From Flavobacteriaceae bacterium LYZ1037 (GTDB lineage Bacteria > Bacteroidota > Bacteroidia > Flavobacteriales > Flavobacteriaceae): a stretch of 64,000 nt of DNA. The notes under the pieces were generated by a model that was not told the origin of the DNA, searched no databases, and worked only from the letters and a program-made list of their open reading frames with translations. The translations under genes were made by a program, and so were the position numbers. Of the stretch, positions 18,937 through 27,674 are shown piece after piece (position 1 is the stretch's first letter; each line of letters begins with the position of its first letter). The stretch spans positions 496,001 to 560,000 of the forward strand of contig QFWS01000002.1 in NCBI GenBank assembly GCA_003144015.1. Reading direction: 5' to 3'.

Positions 18937-18967
18937 ACTGAACACTGAACACTGAATACTGAACACT
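18937..18967 (+). repeat. 7-bp tandem repeat inside the nqr operon
   Basis: The unit ACTGAAC/T occurs 4.4 times (starting 18937, 18944, 18951, 18958, then a partial ACT), preceded by CAGTTGGCAGTCGCAGTAAG. It fills most of the nqrD-nqrE gap. Sequences of this style are familiar as dispersed intergenic repeats in flavobacteria. It lies nine bases upstream of the nqrE start codon. Confidence 0.8.
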
Positions 18968-18975
18968 AGAAAAAA

Positions 18976-19704
18976 ATGGAACATATAGAATTATTTTTCA
19001 AATCAATATTTATAGATAACATGGTATTTTCAGTATTCCTGGGAATGTGTTCTTACCTTGCTGTATCCAAAAAAGTAGCTACTGCAGTTGGATTAGGAGC
19101 AGCAGTTATCTTTGTATTAGCTATTACAGTACCATTAAACTGGTTACTAGATCAATATTTATTACAACCAGGAGCTTTAAAATGGTTAGGTGCAGAATAT
19201 GCAGATTACGATTTAAGCTTCCTTTCGTTTATTATGTTTATTGCTACCATCGCTACTATGGTGCAATTAGTAGAGATAATTGTTGAGAAATTTTCTCCTT
19301 CATTATATAACTCTCTAGGTATTTTCTTACCATTAATTGCTGTAAACTGTGCCATCTTAGGTGGTTCATTATTTATGCAATCAAGAGAGATAGCTACTTT
19401 AGGATTAGCAACAACTTACGGTATTGGTTCTGGAATTGGATGGTTTTTAGCAATTCTTGCAATTGCAGCGATTCGTGAAAAAATTAGATACTCAAATGTG
19501 CCAGCTCCATTAAGAGGATTAGGAATCACATTTATAATTACAGGTTTAATGGCTATTGGTTTTATGAGCTTTGGAGGCATGCTAACTGGAGGTGACGAAG
19601 AAGTAGAAACTGAAGTGAAAACAGCCGTTGTAAAGCCTGTTGTTGAACAAGAAGAAAATAAAACAGAAGCATTAGCTGATAACACACTAAAAGTAATTGA
19701 ATAG
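18976..19704 (+). CDS. nqrE: Na+-translocating NADH:quinone reductase subunit E
   Basis: A 242-residue membrane subunit, homologous to NqrD in inverted topology. Cys25 (LGMCSYLAV) and Cys125 (VNCAILGG) are the partners for the intramembrane 2Fe-2S cluster. The last ~40 residues after the final helix are rich in Glu, Val and Thr, an acidic tail beyond the core. The gene follows the 7-bp repeat and stops one base before the nqrF start. Confidence 0.95.
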   Translation: MEHIELFFKSIFIDNMVFSVFLGMCSYLAVSKKVATAVGLGAAVIFVLAITVPLNWLLDQYLLQPGALKWLGAEYADYDLSFLSFIMFIATIATMVQLVEIIVEKFSPSLYNSLGIFLPLIAVNCAILGGSLFMQSREIATLGLATTYGIGSGIGWFLAILAIAAIREKIRYSNVPAPLRGLGITFIITGLMAIGFMSFGGMLTGGDEEVETEVKTAVVKPVVEQEENKTEALADNTLKVIE

Positions 19705-19705
19705 C

Positions 19706-21016
19706 ATGATAGTATTAGCAGCAAGTACATTAGGAACAATCATAATAACCGTAATCGCTTTCTTAATAATTACATTGTTATTAGTTACATTATTATTGGT
19801 TGTAAAACAAAAATTATCACCTTCAGGTCCCGTAAAGATCTTAATAAATGGTGAAAGAGAAATTGAGGTTGGCTCTGGAGATAGTTTGTTATCTACATTA
19901 GGGTCTCAAAAAATATTCTTACCATCGGCTTGTGGTGGTGGTGGAACATGTATTCAATGTGAATGTCATGTGCTTTCAGGTGGAGGCGAAGCACTTCCTA
20001 CTGAAACCCCTCATTTTACACGTAAAGAATTACAACATGGAGCACGTTTGTCCTGTCAGGTAAAAGTGAAACAAGACATGGAAATTACCATTCCTGAAGA
20101 AGTTTTCGGGATTAAAAAATGGGAAGCAACCGTAGTTCGTAATTATAACGTAGCCTCATTTATTAAGGAATTTGTAGTTGAAATCCCTGAAGATATGGGT
20201 TATAAAGCTGGTGGTTATATTCAAATTGAAATTCCTCCTTGCGAGATTAAGTTTCAAGATATGGATATTACTGCCCATCCTGAAGAACACGAAACTCCAG
20301 ATAAATTTCAAGCTGAATGGGATAAATTTAAACTTTGGCCATTAGTAATGAAAAACACTGAGACTGTTGAAAGAGCTTATTCCATGGCTTCTTATCCTGC
20401 CGAAGGACGAGAAATTATGTTAAACGTTCGTATTGCAACTCCTCCTTTCGATCGTGCTAAAGGTGGATGGATGGATGTCAATCCTGGGATTGCATCTTCA
20501 TATATATTTAACCAAAAACCAGGAGACAAAGTAACTATTTCCGGTCCTTATGGTGAGTTCTTTATCAATGAGTCTGAAAGCGAGATGCTTTATGTTGGAG
20601 GTGGAGCAGGAATGGCACCTATGCGTTCGCATTTATACCACTTATTCAAAACCTTAAAAACAGGTAGGAAAGTAACGTATTGGTATGGTGGACGTTCGAA
20701 ACGCGAGTTATTCTACTTAGAACACTTTGCTGAATTAGAGAGAGACTTCCCTAACTTTAAGTTCTATTTAGCATTATCTGAGCCAATGCCAGAAGACAAC
20801 TGGAAAGTTAAAGAAAATATTGATGCTCCAGGAGATGGGTTTGTAGGGTTTATTCATAACTGTGTAATTGAAAACTATTTAAATCATCATGAAACTCCAG
20901 AGGATATCGAATTGTATTTCTGTGGACCACCATTAATGAACCAGGCTGTTCAGAAAATGGGTGAAGATTTTGGCATTCCAGATGAGCATATTCGATTTGA
21001 TGACTTTGGTGGCTAG
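19706..21016 (+). CDS. nqrF: Na+-translocating NADH:quinone reductase subunit F
   Basis: This is the NADH-oxidising entry subunit. One N-terminal membrane helix (residues 8-35) is followed by a 2Fe-2S ferredoxin domain ([10 protein letters not shown] near residue 73 and a fourth Cys near 114). A FAD domain follows (RAYSMASYP), then an NADH domain ([14 protein letters not shown], with FCGPPLMNQ near the C terminus). The product is 436 residues from the ATG at 19706. An open frame to 19697 would overlap nqrE and begin before the usual MIVLA start. A terminator follows at 21084. Confidence 0.96.
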   Translation: MIVLAASTLGTIIITVIAFLIITLLLVTLLLVVKQKLSPSGPVKILINGEREIEVGSGDSLLSTLGSQKIFLPSACGGGGTCIQCECHVLSGGGEALPTETPHFTRKELQHGARLSCQVKVKQDMEITIPEEVFGIKKWEATVVRNYNVASFIKEFVVEIPEDMGYKAGGYIQIEIPPCEIKFQDMDITAHPEEHETPDKFQAEWDKFKLWPLVMKNTETVERAYSMASYPAEGREIMLNVRIATPPFDRAKGGWMDVNPGIASSYIFNQKPGDKVTISGPYGEFFINESESEMLYVGGGAGMAPMRSHLYHLFKTLKTGRKVTYWYGGRSKRELFYLEHFAELERDFPNFKFYLALSEPMPEDNWKVKENIDAPGDGFVGFIHNCVIENYLNHHETPEDIELYFCGPPLMNQAVQKMGEDFGIPDEHIRFDDFGG

Positions 21017-21044
21017 GCGATAATCACTATTTATATTATAAATA

Positions 21045-21068
21045 TCATTCTGAGCTTGTGCGAAGAAT
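21045..21068 (+). repeat. dispersed 'CTGAGC' intergenic repeat, copy 1
   Basis: The segment TCATTCTGAGCTTGTGCGAA plus GAAT resembles copies at 21194, 43459 and 52028. The shared core is CTGAGC, about five bases, then a GTCGAAG-like block. Short intergenic elements of this style are common in flavobacteria. Confidence 0.5.
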
Positions 21069-21083
21069 ATATAATACAAAAAT

Positions 21084-21109
21084 AAACCCAACACGAAAGT
21101 GTTGGGTTT
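21084..21109 (+). terminator. intrinsic terminator of the nqr operon
   Basis: A perfect 11-bp stem (AAACCCAACAC / GTGTTGGGTTT) with a GAAA tetraloop and trailing T residues, 68 bases past the nqrF stop. Confidence 0.92.
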
Positions 21110-21193
21110 TTATTTTAACATACTTTAGTTAGATGTTTTGTTATTTCTATTTTGTCAAGTTATCCCATAATGAGATTCTTCGTTGCTTATAGC

Positions 21194-21216
21194 TTATCTT
21201 GAGCGACAGTAGAATG
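21194..21216 (+). repeat. dispersed 'CTGAGC' intergenic repeat, copy 2 (degenerate)
   Basis: TTATCTTGAGCGACAGTAGA followed by ATGG is a diverged relative of the copy at 43459. An ATGAGATTCTTCG block lies just before it. No gene is seen between 21017 and 21285; the gap holds the terminator and these repeat remnants. Confidence 0.4.
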
Positions 21217-21285
21217 GCTATGTCGGAATAACAAGTTGTTTTTTATATGTTCAAAAGAGATTGTATATTTTTATAATGAAATTGA

Positions 21286-22038
21286 TTATTGTTTATCAAC
21301 ATTAATTTCTAGATTAATCAATTTAAGTATTGTTACATTTTGTGCTCTTACTTGGTTTAGTTCTATAACAGCTTCTCTAATTCGAGCATATCTGTTAGAG
21401 ATATAATCTTCAAAAAGAGGGTCTTGTATAAGACTTTTATAATCCGATTGAAATTTACTTTTTCCTAATTCTGCTCTGTCAGCACTTCTATAATCTACAT
21501 TTCTAATGTGTTTTTCTAATACTTTCTCATTCCACCTAGTATTATGTGCACGATTTTCATTTTCTTTAGCATCAGCTACAACGTCTTGCCAATTGTAAAT
21601 TAATATTTTTAAACTATCATTATGGATTAAATTAATATCTCCAGAAGACACACCAGATCTTAAGGCACCGTTTAAGGGGTCAAAAGTCCAAGTCCAACTT
21701 GAGTTTTGAATTAATATTCTCAATGAGTCTCTATGCCAATTTTTTATTTTTGATGCATCAAGATGTAATAATTTTAATGAATTTTTAACAGCTAAATTGT
21801 CATAGTAAAGTACAGAATCTAGTTGCAATAAGTTAAGTTTAAACTCCGATTGTAAAGATTTAAGTAAGGCATTTTTTCTATGAAATGCCTTTCTGTTTTC
21901 ATTCCAATCATTAACTTGAAGCGCAATCAAAATTCCAATCACTACAAGAATAATTTCGCCTATGGCGTATTTAAGATACTTGCCTGTTTTCCCTTTTTGC
22001 ATTAGGTTGTATCGTATTTTTCTAAAAAATTTAATCAT
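21286..22038 (-). CDS. DUF6090-type membrane-anchored protein (paralogue 1)
   Basis: A 250-residue protein that is the last gene of the minus-strand DUF6090 array. Residues 1-47 are the shared module: a basic start (MIKFFRKIRYNLM), one membrane helix near 25-42 (YAIGEIILVVIGIL) and the VNDWNE end. The rest is variable and helical, rich in Asn, Asp and Lys. It still has the second shared signature, here SGVSSGDINLIHNDSLKIL. Topology suggests a small cytoplasmic basic tip and a large extracytoplasmic domain. The function is unknown. It follows ggt after 23 bases. Confidence 0.8.
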   Translation of the reverse strand: MIKFFRKIRYNLMQKGKTGKYLKYAIGEIILVVIGILIALQVNDWNENRKAFHRKNALLKSLQSEFKLNLLQLDSVLYYDNLAVKNSLKLLHLDASKIKNWHRDSLRILIQNSSWTWTFDPLNGALRSGVSSGDINLIHNDSLKILIYNWQDVVADAKENENRAHNTRWNEKVLEKHIRNVDYRSADRAELGKSKFQSDYKSLIQDPLFEDYISNRYARIREAVIELNQVRAQNVTILKLINLEINVDKQ

Positions 22039-22061
22039 TAGAAATTGTTATTAATTTTATT

Positions 22062-23759
22062 TTAATACCCAATGGCTCCACCTTCTGGACGAGAAGAATC
22101 CGAAGCTCCAGTAATTATATTGTTTTCTGGATTTATTGTAATTCCCATTAAGGCGCCTAAATAGCTTGTTGCTTTTAATGAATGTCCCATAGCTTCTAAT
22201 GCCTTTCTTGTATCTGGAGACATTAAATCAACTTCATAAGTAAGAACATCTGGTAACCATTGATGATGAATTTTCATAACTTCAATAGCTTTATCAATAG
22301 GCATATTAAATTCTAAAACATTTAGAGTGGTTTGAAAAACCGTATTGATAATGGTTCGTCCTCCAGGACTTCCAATAATTAAATATGGTTTGCTATCTTT
22401 TGCAACAATAGTAGGAGTCATACTGGAAAGCATACGTTTTTCTGGAGCTATTAAATTAGGTTTTGTACCAATTAACCAGCCTGAGTCTGTAAAACCAGGA
22501 ATTGGATTAAAGTCTCCCATTTCATTATTAAATATAAAGCCAAGATCTTTGGAACCCATTTTAACACCATACCAATTTTCTAGTGTGTAAGTAAGTGAAA
22601 CAGCATTTCCGTCTTTATCGATTACCGAAAGATGGGTGGTGTTTTTGCCATCATAAATTTGTCCAAATTTAGTAGAGTCGCTAACTGAAGCTTTTGCCAT
22701 ATTTATATTTTCAAACCTATTTTTAGCATGTTCTTTAGATGTTAATCTATCTAAAGGCATATCGAGATTAAAATCTGGATCACCTAAAAATTCAGCTCTA
22801 TCTGCAAAAGTTCTACGCATGGCTTCAGCAAGTATGTGAACATATTCGGTTGAATTAAATTCAATATTATTCCAATTAACTAACTCCATAAGGTTCATCA
22901 TTTCAATAAGTGCTACACCTCCAGAACTTGGTGGAGGCATACCATAAATATCATAACCTTTGTAAGTACCTTTTATGGGTTCACGCTCTATAGCATCATA
23001 CTTAGCTAAATCCTCTCTTGTAATAACACCTCCATTAGCAGCCATGTAATCTTCAATTTTCTTTGCGACTTCACCTTTATAGAATCCATCTCGTCCATGG
23101 TCTCTAATTTGTTTTAAAGTATTGGCTAAAGCAGGTTGCTTCCATATGTCTCCTGGTTGAGATATTTCCCCCTTTTCGTTATTAAAATAGGTTGTCATAA
23201 AAGGGAATTCATCTGCTTTACTTCTAAAATATAATGCTTCACCATACAAAGTCCAATTGAATTCAAATCCGTTTTCGGCTAATTTAATAGCAGGTTGTAC
23301 TAAGTCCTTCCAGGGCAATTTCCCATATTTCTGATGTGCTAAATACAAGCCAGCAACTGTGCCAGGAACACCTACGGCTAATAATCCTTTATGGTTACTA
23401 TCGTCTTTAATTTTGCCGTTTTCATCTAAAAACATGGTTTCTGTAGCAGCTAAAGGTGCTTTCTCTCTAAAGTCGATGGTTGTTGTTTTTCCTTCAGAAT
23501 TCATAAAAACTATAAAGCCACCACCACCTATATTTCCAGCTGTTGGATGCGTAACAGCCAAAGTAAATGCCGTTGTAATACTTGCATCAACAGCATTGCC
23601 TCCTTGTTTTAAGATATCAACTCCTGTTTGAGAAGCTATTTTACTTGCAGTAACCACCATGCCGTTTTTGGCATAGGATTGTGCAAATGAAATGGATGAA
23701 TTGATAAAAAGAGAAAGACCTAAAAGGATAGTAAAAAGGGGATTCAGAGTTGTTTTCAT
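22062..23759 (-). CDS. ggt: gamma-glutamyltransferase (glutathione hydrolase) proenzyme
   Basis: A periplasmic Ntn-hydrolase that cleaves gamma-glutamyl bonds, for example in glutathione. The product is 565 residues from the ATG at 23759, where a signal peptide starts (MKTTLNPLFTILLGLSLF). The open frame to 23786 is not needed. The self-cleavage site is N|TTHLSVID, so Thr374 becomes the nucleophile of the small subunit. PSSGGVALIEMMN and GSPGGRTIINT are also family blocks. It lies between DUF6090 genes with spacers of 23 and 53 bases on the same strand and is probably co-transcribed with them. Confidence 0.94.
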   Translation of the reverse strand: MKTTLNPLFTILLGLSLFINSSISFAQSYAKNGMVVTASKIASQTGVDILKQGGNAVDASITTAFTLAVTHPTAGNIGGGGFIVFMNSEGKTTTIDFREKAPLAATETMFLDENGKIKDDSNHKGLLAVGVPGTVAGLYLAHQKYGKLPWKDLVQPAIKLAENGFEFNWTLYGEALYFRSKADEFPFMTTYFNNEKGEISQPGDIWKQPALANTLKQIRDHGRDGFYKGEVAKKIEDYMAANGGVITREDLAKYDAIEREPIKGTYKGYDIYGMPPPSSGGVALIEMMNLMELVNWNNIEFNSTEYVHILAEAMRRTFADRAEFLGDPDFNLDMPLDRLTSKEHAKNRFENINMAKASVSDSTKFGQIYDGKNTTHLSVIDKDGNAVSLTYTLENWYGVKMGSKDLGFIFNNEMGDFNPIPGFTDSGWLIGTKPNLIAPEKRMLSSMTPTIVAKDSKPYLIIGSPGGRTIINTVFQTTLNVLEFNMPIDKAIEVMKIHHQWLPDVLTYEVDLMSPDTRKALEAMGHSLKATSYLGALMGITINPENNIITGASDSSRPEGGAIGY

Positions 23760-23812
23760 TGGTAATGTTTTTGTTGATATGTGCATTAGTTGTGAAGTGC
23801 GAATTTATTTAA

Positions 23813-24532
23813 TTATTTTATTTTCGTTTTAATAGCTTCAATTAACACGAGTGCTTCTTCTTTATATTGCCTTAAATACCATAAATAACCATTGTAATAT
23901 ATGTCGTAAAATGAAATTATACGATTTCTATAATCTATAGATGTAAGTACGTATATGGTAAGTTCTTTATTAAACTTTTTATTTTTAAAATCTTCATACC
24001 AAGGCATTTTTTTAAAATAGAAATAATTTTCATAGAAATCTTTAGCAACCTCTTGCAATGCGACATCGATTTCAGTGTTAAAATAAGCGTAAAAATCTAT
24101 AACGCTAAACGAAAGACTATCTTGATTTGAGTTTAAGAAGGCACTATTTTCCTCTAATAATTTTAGTCCTCTTGTATTAAGTCTTATATCTGGAAAGCCA
24201 CCTAAAATAGATGTACAAGGACTACAGTTCACGTAATCATCGTAGGTCATCTCTTTATTAATAACACGCTTAAATAAACTATCCTGTTTTTTTTCTATAG
24301 TGAGTAGCCAATCAATTGTTTTAACGTCAGCTTCTAAGTCACTTTTTATAATGGTATAAATGCCATTAATAGTGTCATTAGTTTTACGTTTTTCATTCCA
24401 ATTATTTATTTGAAGCGCAATAAGAATTCCAATAACTACTAATATGATTTCTCCAATGGCATATTTGAAATATTTGGATGTTTTGTTTTCCATAAGAAGG
24501 TTTTGACGGATTTTTCGAAAGAATTTAATCAT
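23813..24532 (-). CDS. DUF6090-type membrane-anchored protein (paralogue 2)
   Basis: A 239-residue protein with the shared N-terminal module (MIKFFRKIRQNLLMENKTSK, then the YAIGEIILVVIGIL helix and INNWNE). The C-terminal part has a CSPC pair at about residues 103-106 and a divergent version of the second array signature around LNTRGLKLLEENSAFL. The many aromatic residues near the end (YYNGYLWYLRQY) suggest a packed helical domain outside the membrane. It lies 25 bases after the TPR paralogue. The function is unknown. Confidence 0.8.
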   Translation of the reverse strand: MIKFFRKIRQNLLMENKTSKYFKYAIGEIILVVIGILIALQINNWNEKRKTNDTINGIYTIIKSDLEADVKTIDWLLTIEKKQDSLFKRVINKEMTYDDYVNCSPCTSILGGFPDIRLNTRGLKLLEENSAFLNSNQDSLSFSVIDFYAYFNTEIDVALQEVAKDFYENYFYFKKMPWYEDFKNKKFNKELTIYVLTSIDYRNRIISFYDIYYNGYLWYLRQYKEEALVLIEAIKTKIK

Positions 24533-24557
24533 TTATTATTTGTCTTGGTATCTGTTT

Positions 24558-25703
24558 TTATTTCAATTCTGAAAGTGCTTTTATTGCAGATTCATTACTA
24601 GGATTTAACTCTAAAGATTTTTGGTATGCCTTTATGGCATTTTCCTTGTCTCCTATAAGTAATAAGCACTCGCCATAACTATCATATGTATTAAAAGCAT
24701 CTGGATATAAATCTATATTTAGTTTAAAAAGCTTTAAGGCTTCATTATTTTGCTTCATGGTATTCATAACAAAATAACCCAATGCGTTGATGTAATTTTC
24801 AGAAATATCATATTCTGGTGCTCCTCTGTCTTGGTTTTTAGCCACAACAATAATTTCATCAATGCTCTTGCCTTCTTCTAAAAGCGTTTCCAGTTTTTTG
24901 AGACGTTTAATAACAGTTTCAATATTCTCGTACGGATTGCCTAACTCTTTATTAATTAGCGTGAATAACGTGTTAATGTTCTCGATTATGGCTTGAAATC
25001 CTTTTAATTGGTCACGCTCTGTAAAATCTTTCAAGCCATACGCTGCATTGAGAATTAGAGCGATTTCAGAGAAGTTATTGGCAACTTTTAAATCTGTGTA
25101 AAGTTGATTTGATTGTGGGCTTGCACCTTTTAGTAATAACGTATTGGGGGAGTATCCTAGTTTTATTGCGCTTAAAAATTCCTTTATAAAATTATCATTA
25201 TTACCATAGGCTTGGGCTATAGTATTGTTTTGCATATTTTTTAAATCAATCAATTTATTTCTGATTTCCGAGGGTAGTAATTTAATGTCACCAGTAGTTT
25301 GTAGCGTTTCAATAGTATTTGAATTGAATTGTAGATAGGCAAATGTATAATTAAGTTTAGCTGCGCTCATAACAAGTGCTTCTGGGGTTTTTTGATTTGG
25401 AAAGGCTGCTACAAATTCATTATACAAAGCTATATTAGAATTAAGCGTATTAATTTGGTTATTAATAGACTTATAGTCCTTGGCTAAATCTTGTAAAACT
25501 TGCTTGTAATAGTTGTTTCTAATGTCTTCACTTTTTCTAGCTTCATTCCAATTATTAATTTGTAAAGCAATTAGAATCCCAATAACCACGAGAATGATTT
25601 CGCCTATGGCGTATTTTAGGTACCTGCCTGTCGGCAAGGCAGGCTTGTTTGTTTTATTTTGATTCAAGAGGTCGTATCTTATTTTTCTAAATAACTTAAT
25701 CAT
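24558..25703 (-). CDS. DUF6090-type protein fused to C-terminal TPR repeats (paralogue 3)
   Basis: This is the longest array member at 381 residues. The usual N-terminal module (MIKLFRKIRYDLLNQNKT, helix, INNWNE) is interrupted at residues 20-26 by KPALPTG. That insert is encoded by a palindromic element at 25623-25643. A variable helical domain with the array signature (TIETLQTTGDIKLLPSEIR) follows. From about residue 300 come two tetratricopeptide-like helices pairs (ALGYFVMNTMKQNNEALKLF, then YGECLLLIGDKENAIKAYQ). This suggests the extracytoplasmic domain binds a partner. The function is unknown. Confidence 0.8.
   Translation of the reverse strand: MIKLFRKIRYDLLNQNKTNKPALPTGRYLKYAIGEIILVVIGILIALQINNWNEARKSEDIRNNYYKQVLQDLAKDYKSINNQINTLNSNIALYNEFVAAFPNQKTPEALVMSAAKLNYTFAYLQFNSNTIETLQTTGDIKLLPSEIRNKLIDLKNMQNNTIAQAYGNNDNFIKEFLSAIKLGYSPNTLLLKGASPQSNQLYTDLKVANNFSEIALILNAAYGLKDFTERDQLKGFQAIIENINTLFTLINKELGNPYENIETVIKRLKKLETLLEEGKSIDEIIVVAKNQDRGAPEYDISENYINALGYFVMNTMKQNNEALKLFKLNIDLYPDAFNTYDSYGECLLLIGDKENAIKAYQKSLELNPSNESAIKALSELK
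25623..25643. repeat. palindromic element inserted in frame in a DUF6090 gene
   Basis: CCTGCCT (25623-25629), loop GTCGGCA, AGGCAGG (25637-25643) form a perfect 7-bp GC-rich stem in an otherwise AT-rich gene. The paralogues lack it. It accounts for a 7-residue insertion (KPALPTG) just before the membrane helix. Confidence 0.75.
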
Positions 25704-25746
25704 AATTTATAGGTTTTAATACCATAGTAGTAAGCTGTCTTCTTTA

Positions 25747-26490
25747 CTAAAAATGGCTTATTTCATTTTCTATTGCTATAACAAGAGATTCACATTCCTT
25801 AATAGCGATTTCGTAATAAGAAATCTCAAACTTACGCAGTGCAATGGTTTCAGCTAGTAAATTTTTATATTCGTCATTGTCAAATAGTTCTGTATAATTT
25901 ATTGGCAAGGCGTATTCATCATCGCTAGGAGACCAAGATTCAGGAAATATTTTACGAAATAGTTTTATATGAATCGGTAATGTGGTATTTATAAATGCAA
26001 TATTCCACTGATTATTTTCTGTGTGAAGTAATTGGAATCGCTTTTCAAATATTTTCACAATTTCTTTGCGCAAACTATCATTGGATATCAAGTCTAACCC
26101 TGTTGATTTCAATTGCTCAAAAGTAGAAAATTCTATTTCTGGCCGTGAAAACCAAAAATAACTTCCAAAGCAAACCTCTAATTGAGGGTCATAAGGTTTT
26201 TTGTTTTCTATATAATCCAAAATGGTTTCATTATAATGCATCCATCTGATGTCGTCAATTCGTGCTTCTTGTATGTTTTCTTTGGTTTGTTTTAAAGAAT
26301 GTGCAATTTCTTTAAGCTTTATAACTTCTTGTTTGGATAACTTGTTGTCTTCGTTCCAGTTATTAATAGAAAGGGCAATAAGAATCCCAATAACGACTAG
26401 GACGATTTCACCAATGGCATATTTAAAGTACTTGCCTGTTTTTCCTGTTTCCATGAGGTTGTAGCGTATTTTTCTAAAGAATTTGATCAT
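25747..26490 (-). CDS. DUF6090-type membrane-anchored protein (paralogue 4)
   Basis: A 247-residue protein with the shared module (MIKFFRKIRYNLMETGKTGK, the helix YAIGEIVLVVIGIL, then INNWNE). The second signature is well kept as STFEQLKSTGLDLISNDSLR. The region between is rich in charged helix (KLKEIAHSLKQTKENIQEAR). It is eight bases after paralogue 5 and 43 bases before paralogue 3, so operon membership is clear. The function is unknown. Confidence 0.8.
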   Translation of the reverse strand: MIKFFRKIRYNLMETGKTGKYFKYAIGEIVLVVIGILIALSINNWNEDNKLSKQEVIKLKEIAHSLKQTKENIQEARIDDIRWMHYNETILDYIENKKPYDPQLEVCFGSYFWFSRPEIEFSTFEQLKSTGLDLISNDSLRKEIVKIFEKRFQLLHTENNQWNIAFINTTLPIHIKLFRKIFPESWSPSDDEYALPINYTELFDNDEYKNLLAETIALRKFEISYYEIAIKECESLVIAIENEISHF

Positions 26491-26498
26491 ACAAATAA

Positions 26499-27287
26499 TT
26501 ATTTGTTTTGAATTTTATTAATTTCATCTAGCATAAGTTGGCACAGTTTACGTTGTTCAATTATAGTTGTCAACCCAACTTTAATTCCTGACATATAATA
26601 CCGAAGTTCTTCTAATAAAACGGAGTTGCTTGTTAAATGATCTAAGATGAGCTTACTTTCTATTTCATTAATAAAAGGTTCACAATCTTTAAGAATTTGT
26701 GTGTCACCTTCTGTTACATGACAATGTTCCCACATATAATTTTGAACTTTTGTTGGAATGAGTCCACGTACCATTTTGCGATATGGAGGCTTAATGCCAA
26801 CTGTATGGTTGTATCTTTGAAGACCACCTCCATGATAATAAGAGAGGTTATTTCTTAAATCTACGCTTTGAATAAGTAAGAGTTCTCCCGAACTTTTTAA
26901 TTCTTCATATGTTGATGTAGTAGCTATAAAAGGCCAAATTTGACTTGCATGAAAAAAGGAAACTAAAATTTCCCATTGACTCTTTGGTTTTACATCATCT
27001 CCTTCAGCATAGGCAAGTGCTAAATTTCCATAGTCGAAAACTTTAGTGTAAAAAGCGATGTTTAAGTCAAGTTGTATTAAATCAGAAGTAATGTTTTCTT
27101 GCAATCTTTCAATATAGACTTGTTCCTTTTTTTGTTCTTTTCTACTCTCATTCCAATTATTTACTTGAAGTGCAAGTAAAATACCTATCATTACCAATAC
27201 AATTTCTCCAATGGCGTACTTAAAGTATTTTCCTGTTTTATTTTCCATTAGGAGGTTTTGACGGATTTTTCTAAAGAATTTAATCAT
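26499..27287 (-). CDS. DUF6090-type membrane-anchored protein (paralogue 5)
   Basis: A 262-residue protein with the shared module (MIKFFRKIRQNLLMENKTGK, the helix YAIGEIVLVMIGIL, then VNNWNE). It has the clearest copy of the second signature, STYEELKSSGELLLIQSVDLR. A Cys-containing segment WEHCHVTEGDTQILKDC is unusual within the array. Its start codon overlaps the stop of a 38-codon upstream gene (27280-27396) by eight bases, so the two are translationally coupled. The function is unknown. Confidence 0.82.
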   Translation of the reverse strand: MIKFFRKIRQNLLMENKTGKYFKYAIGEIVLVMIGILLALQVNNWNESRKEQKKEQVYIERLQENITSDLIQLDLNIAFYTKVFDYGNLALAYAEGDDVKPKSQWEILVSFFHASQIWPFIATTSTYEELKSSGELLLIQSVDLRNNLSYYHGGGLQRYNHTVGIKPPYRKMVRGLIPTKVQNYMWEHCHVTEGDTQILKDCEPFINEIESKLILDHLTSNSVLLEELRYYMSGIKVGLTTIIEQRKLCQLMLDEINKIQNK

Positions 27288-27396
27288 TGCTTTCTTCTGT
27301 ATTTTTTTGATCTTTTCTATATCTAGAAATTAACCGAAATACGATGCGTAAAATAAGAGCAAATGCTATTATATTGATGATGGTTTTAGTATCCAT
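27280..27396 (-). CDS. 38-residue single-helix membrane microprotein
   Basis: A short frame read by hand: start ATG at 27396 (MDTKTIINIIAFALILRIVF), then RLISRYRKDQKN and an acidic end (TEESND), stop at 27280-27282. Residues ~5-22 form one membrane helix followed by a basic stretch. The last eight bases (ATGATTAA) overlap the start of the next DUF6090 gene, which is strong evidence that it is translated. It belongs to the DUF6090 array. No family is known to me. Confidence 0.65.
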   Translation of the reverse strand: MDTKTIINIIAFALILRIVFRLISRYRKDQKNTEESND

Positions 27397-27445
27397 ATGT
27401 TTTGTTTTTTATAATAATTACTGTTCTTATTAAGTAGTTTAATAT

Positions 27446-27637
27446 TTAACCTGCTTTCCCATCGCCATCAATATCTTTTACTAAATGTGTTTCTAAGGCA
27501 ATTAATGTTTTTTTAAGTAAGACTTTTGTGTTGGCTAATTCTTCTTCTAAATGTTTTACACGATCTTCGACGCTATCAGCCTGATTTTTTTGCTTTTCTA
27601 ATTCATCTTGTTGTAATAAGTCCCAAAATATTCCCAT
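27446..27637 (-). CDS. 63-residue coiled-coil microprotein with acidic DxDGDG tail
   Basis: It starts MGIFWDLLQQDELEKQ, continues as a heptad-rich helix (residues ~12-48, VEDRVKHLEEELANTKVLL) and ends KDIDGDGKAG, which resembles a half EF-hand or dockerin calcium loop. There is no membrane helix. It lies in the DUF6090 array, 37 bases after the short DUF6090 gene and 49 bases before the microprotein at 27396. The amphipathic helix suggests it oligomerises or binds a neighbour. The function is unknown. Confidence 0.72.
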   Translation of the reverse strand: MGIFWDLLQQDELEKQKNQADSVEDRVKHLEEELANTKVLLKKTLIALETHLVKDIDGDGKAG

Positions 27638-27674
27638 GGTTTATATGTTTATTTACTATTTAAATCTGTATCTA

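Noticed and set aside
18937-18967. CRISPR-like repeat
   Set aside because: Units are 7 bp, directly adjacent and without spacers; no cas genes in the window.
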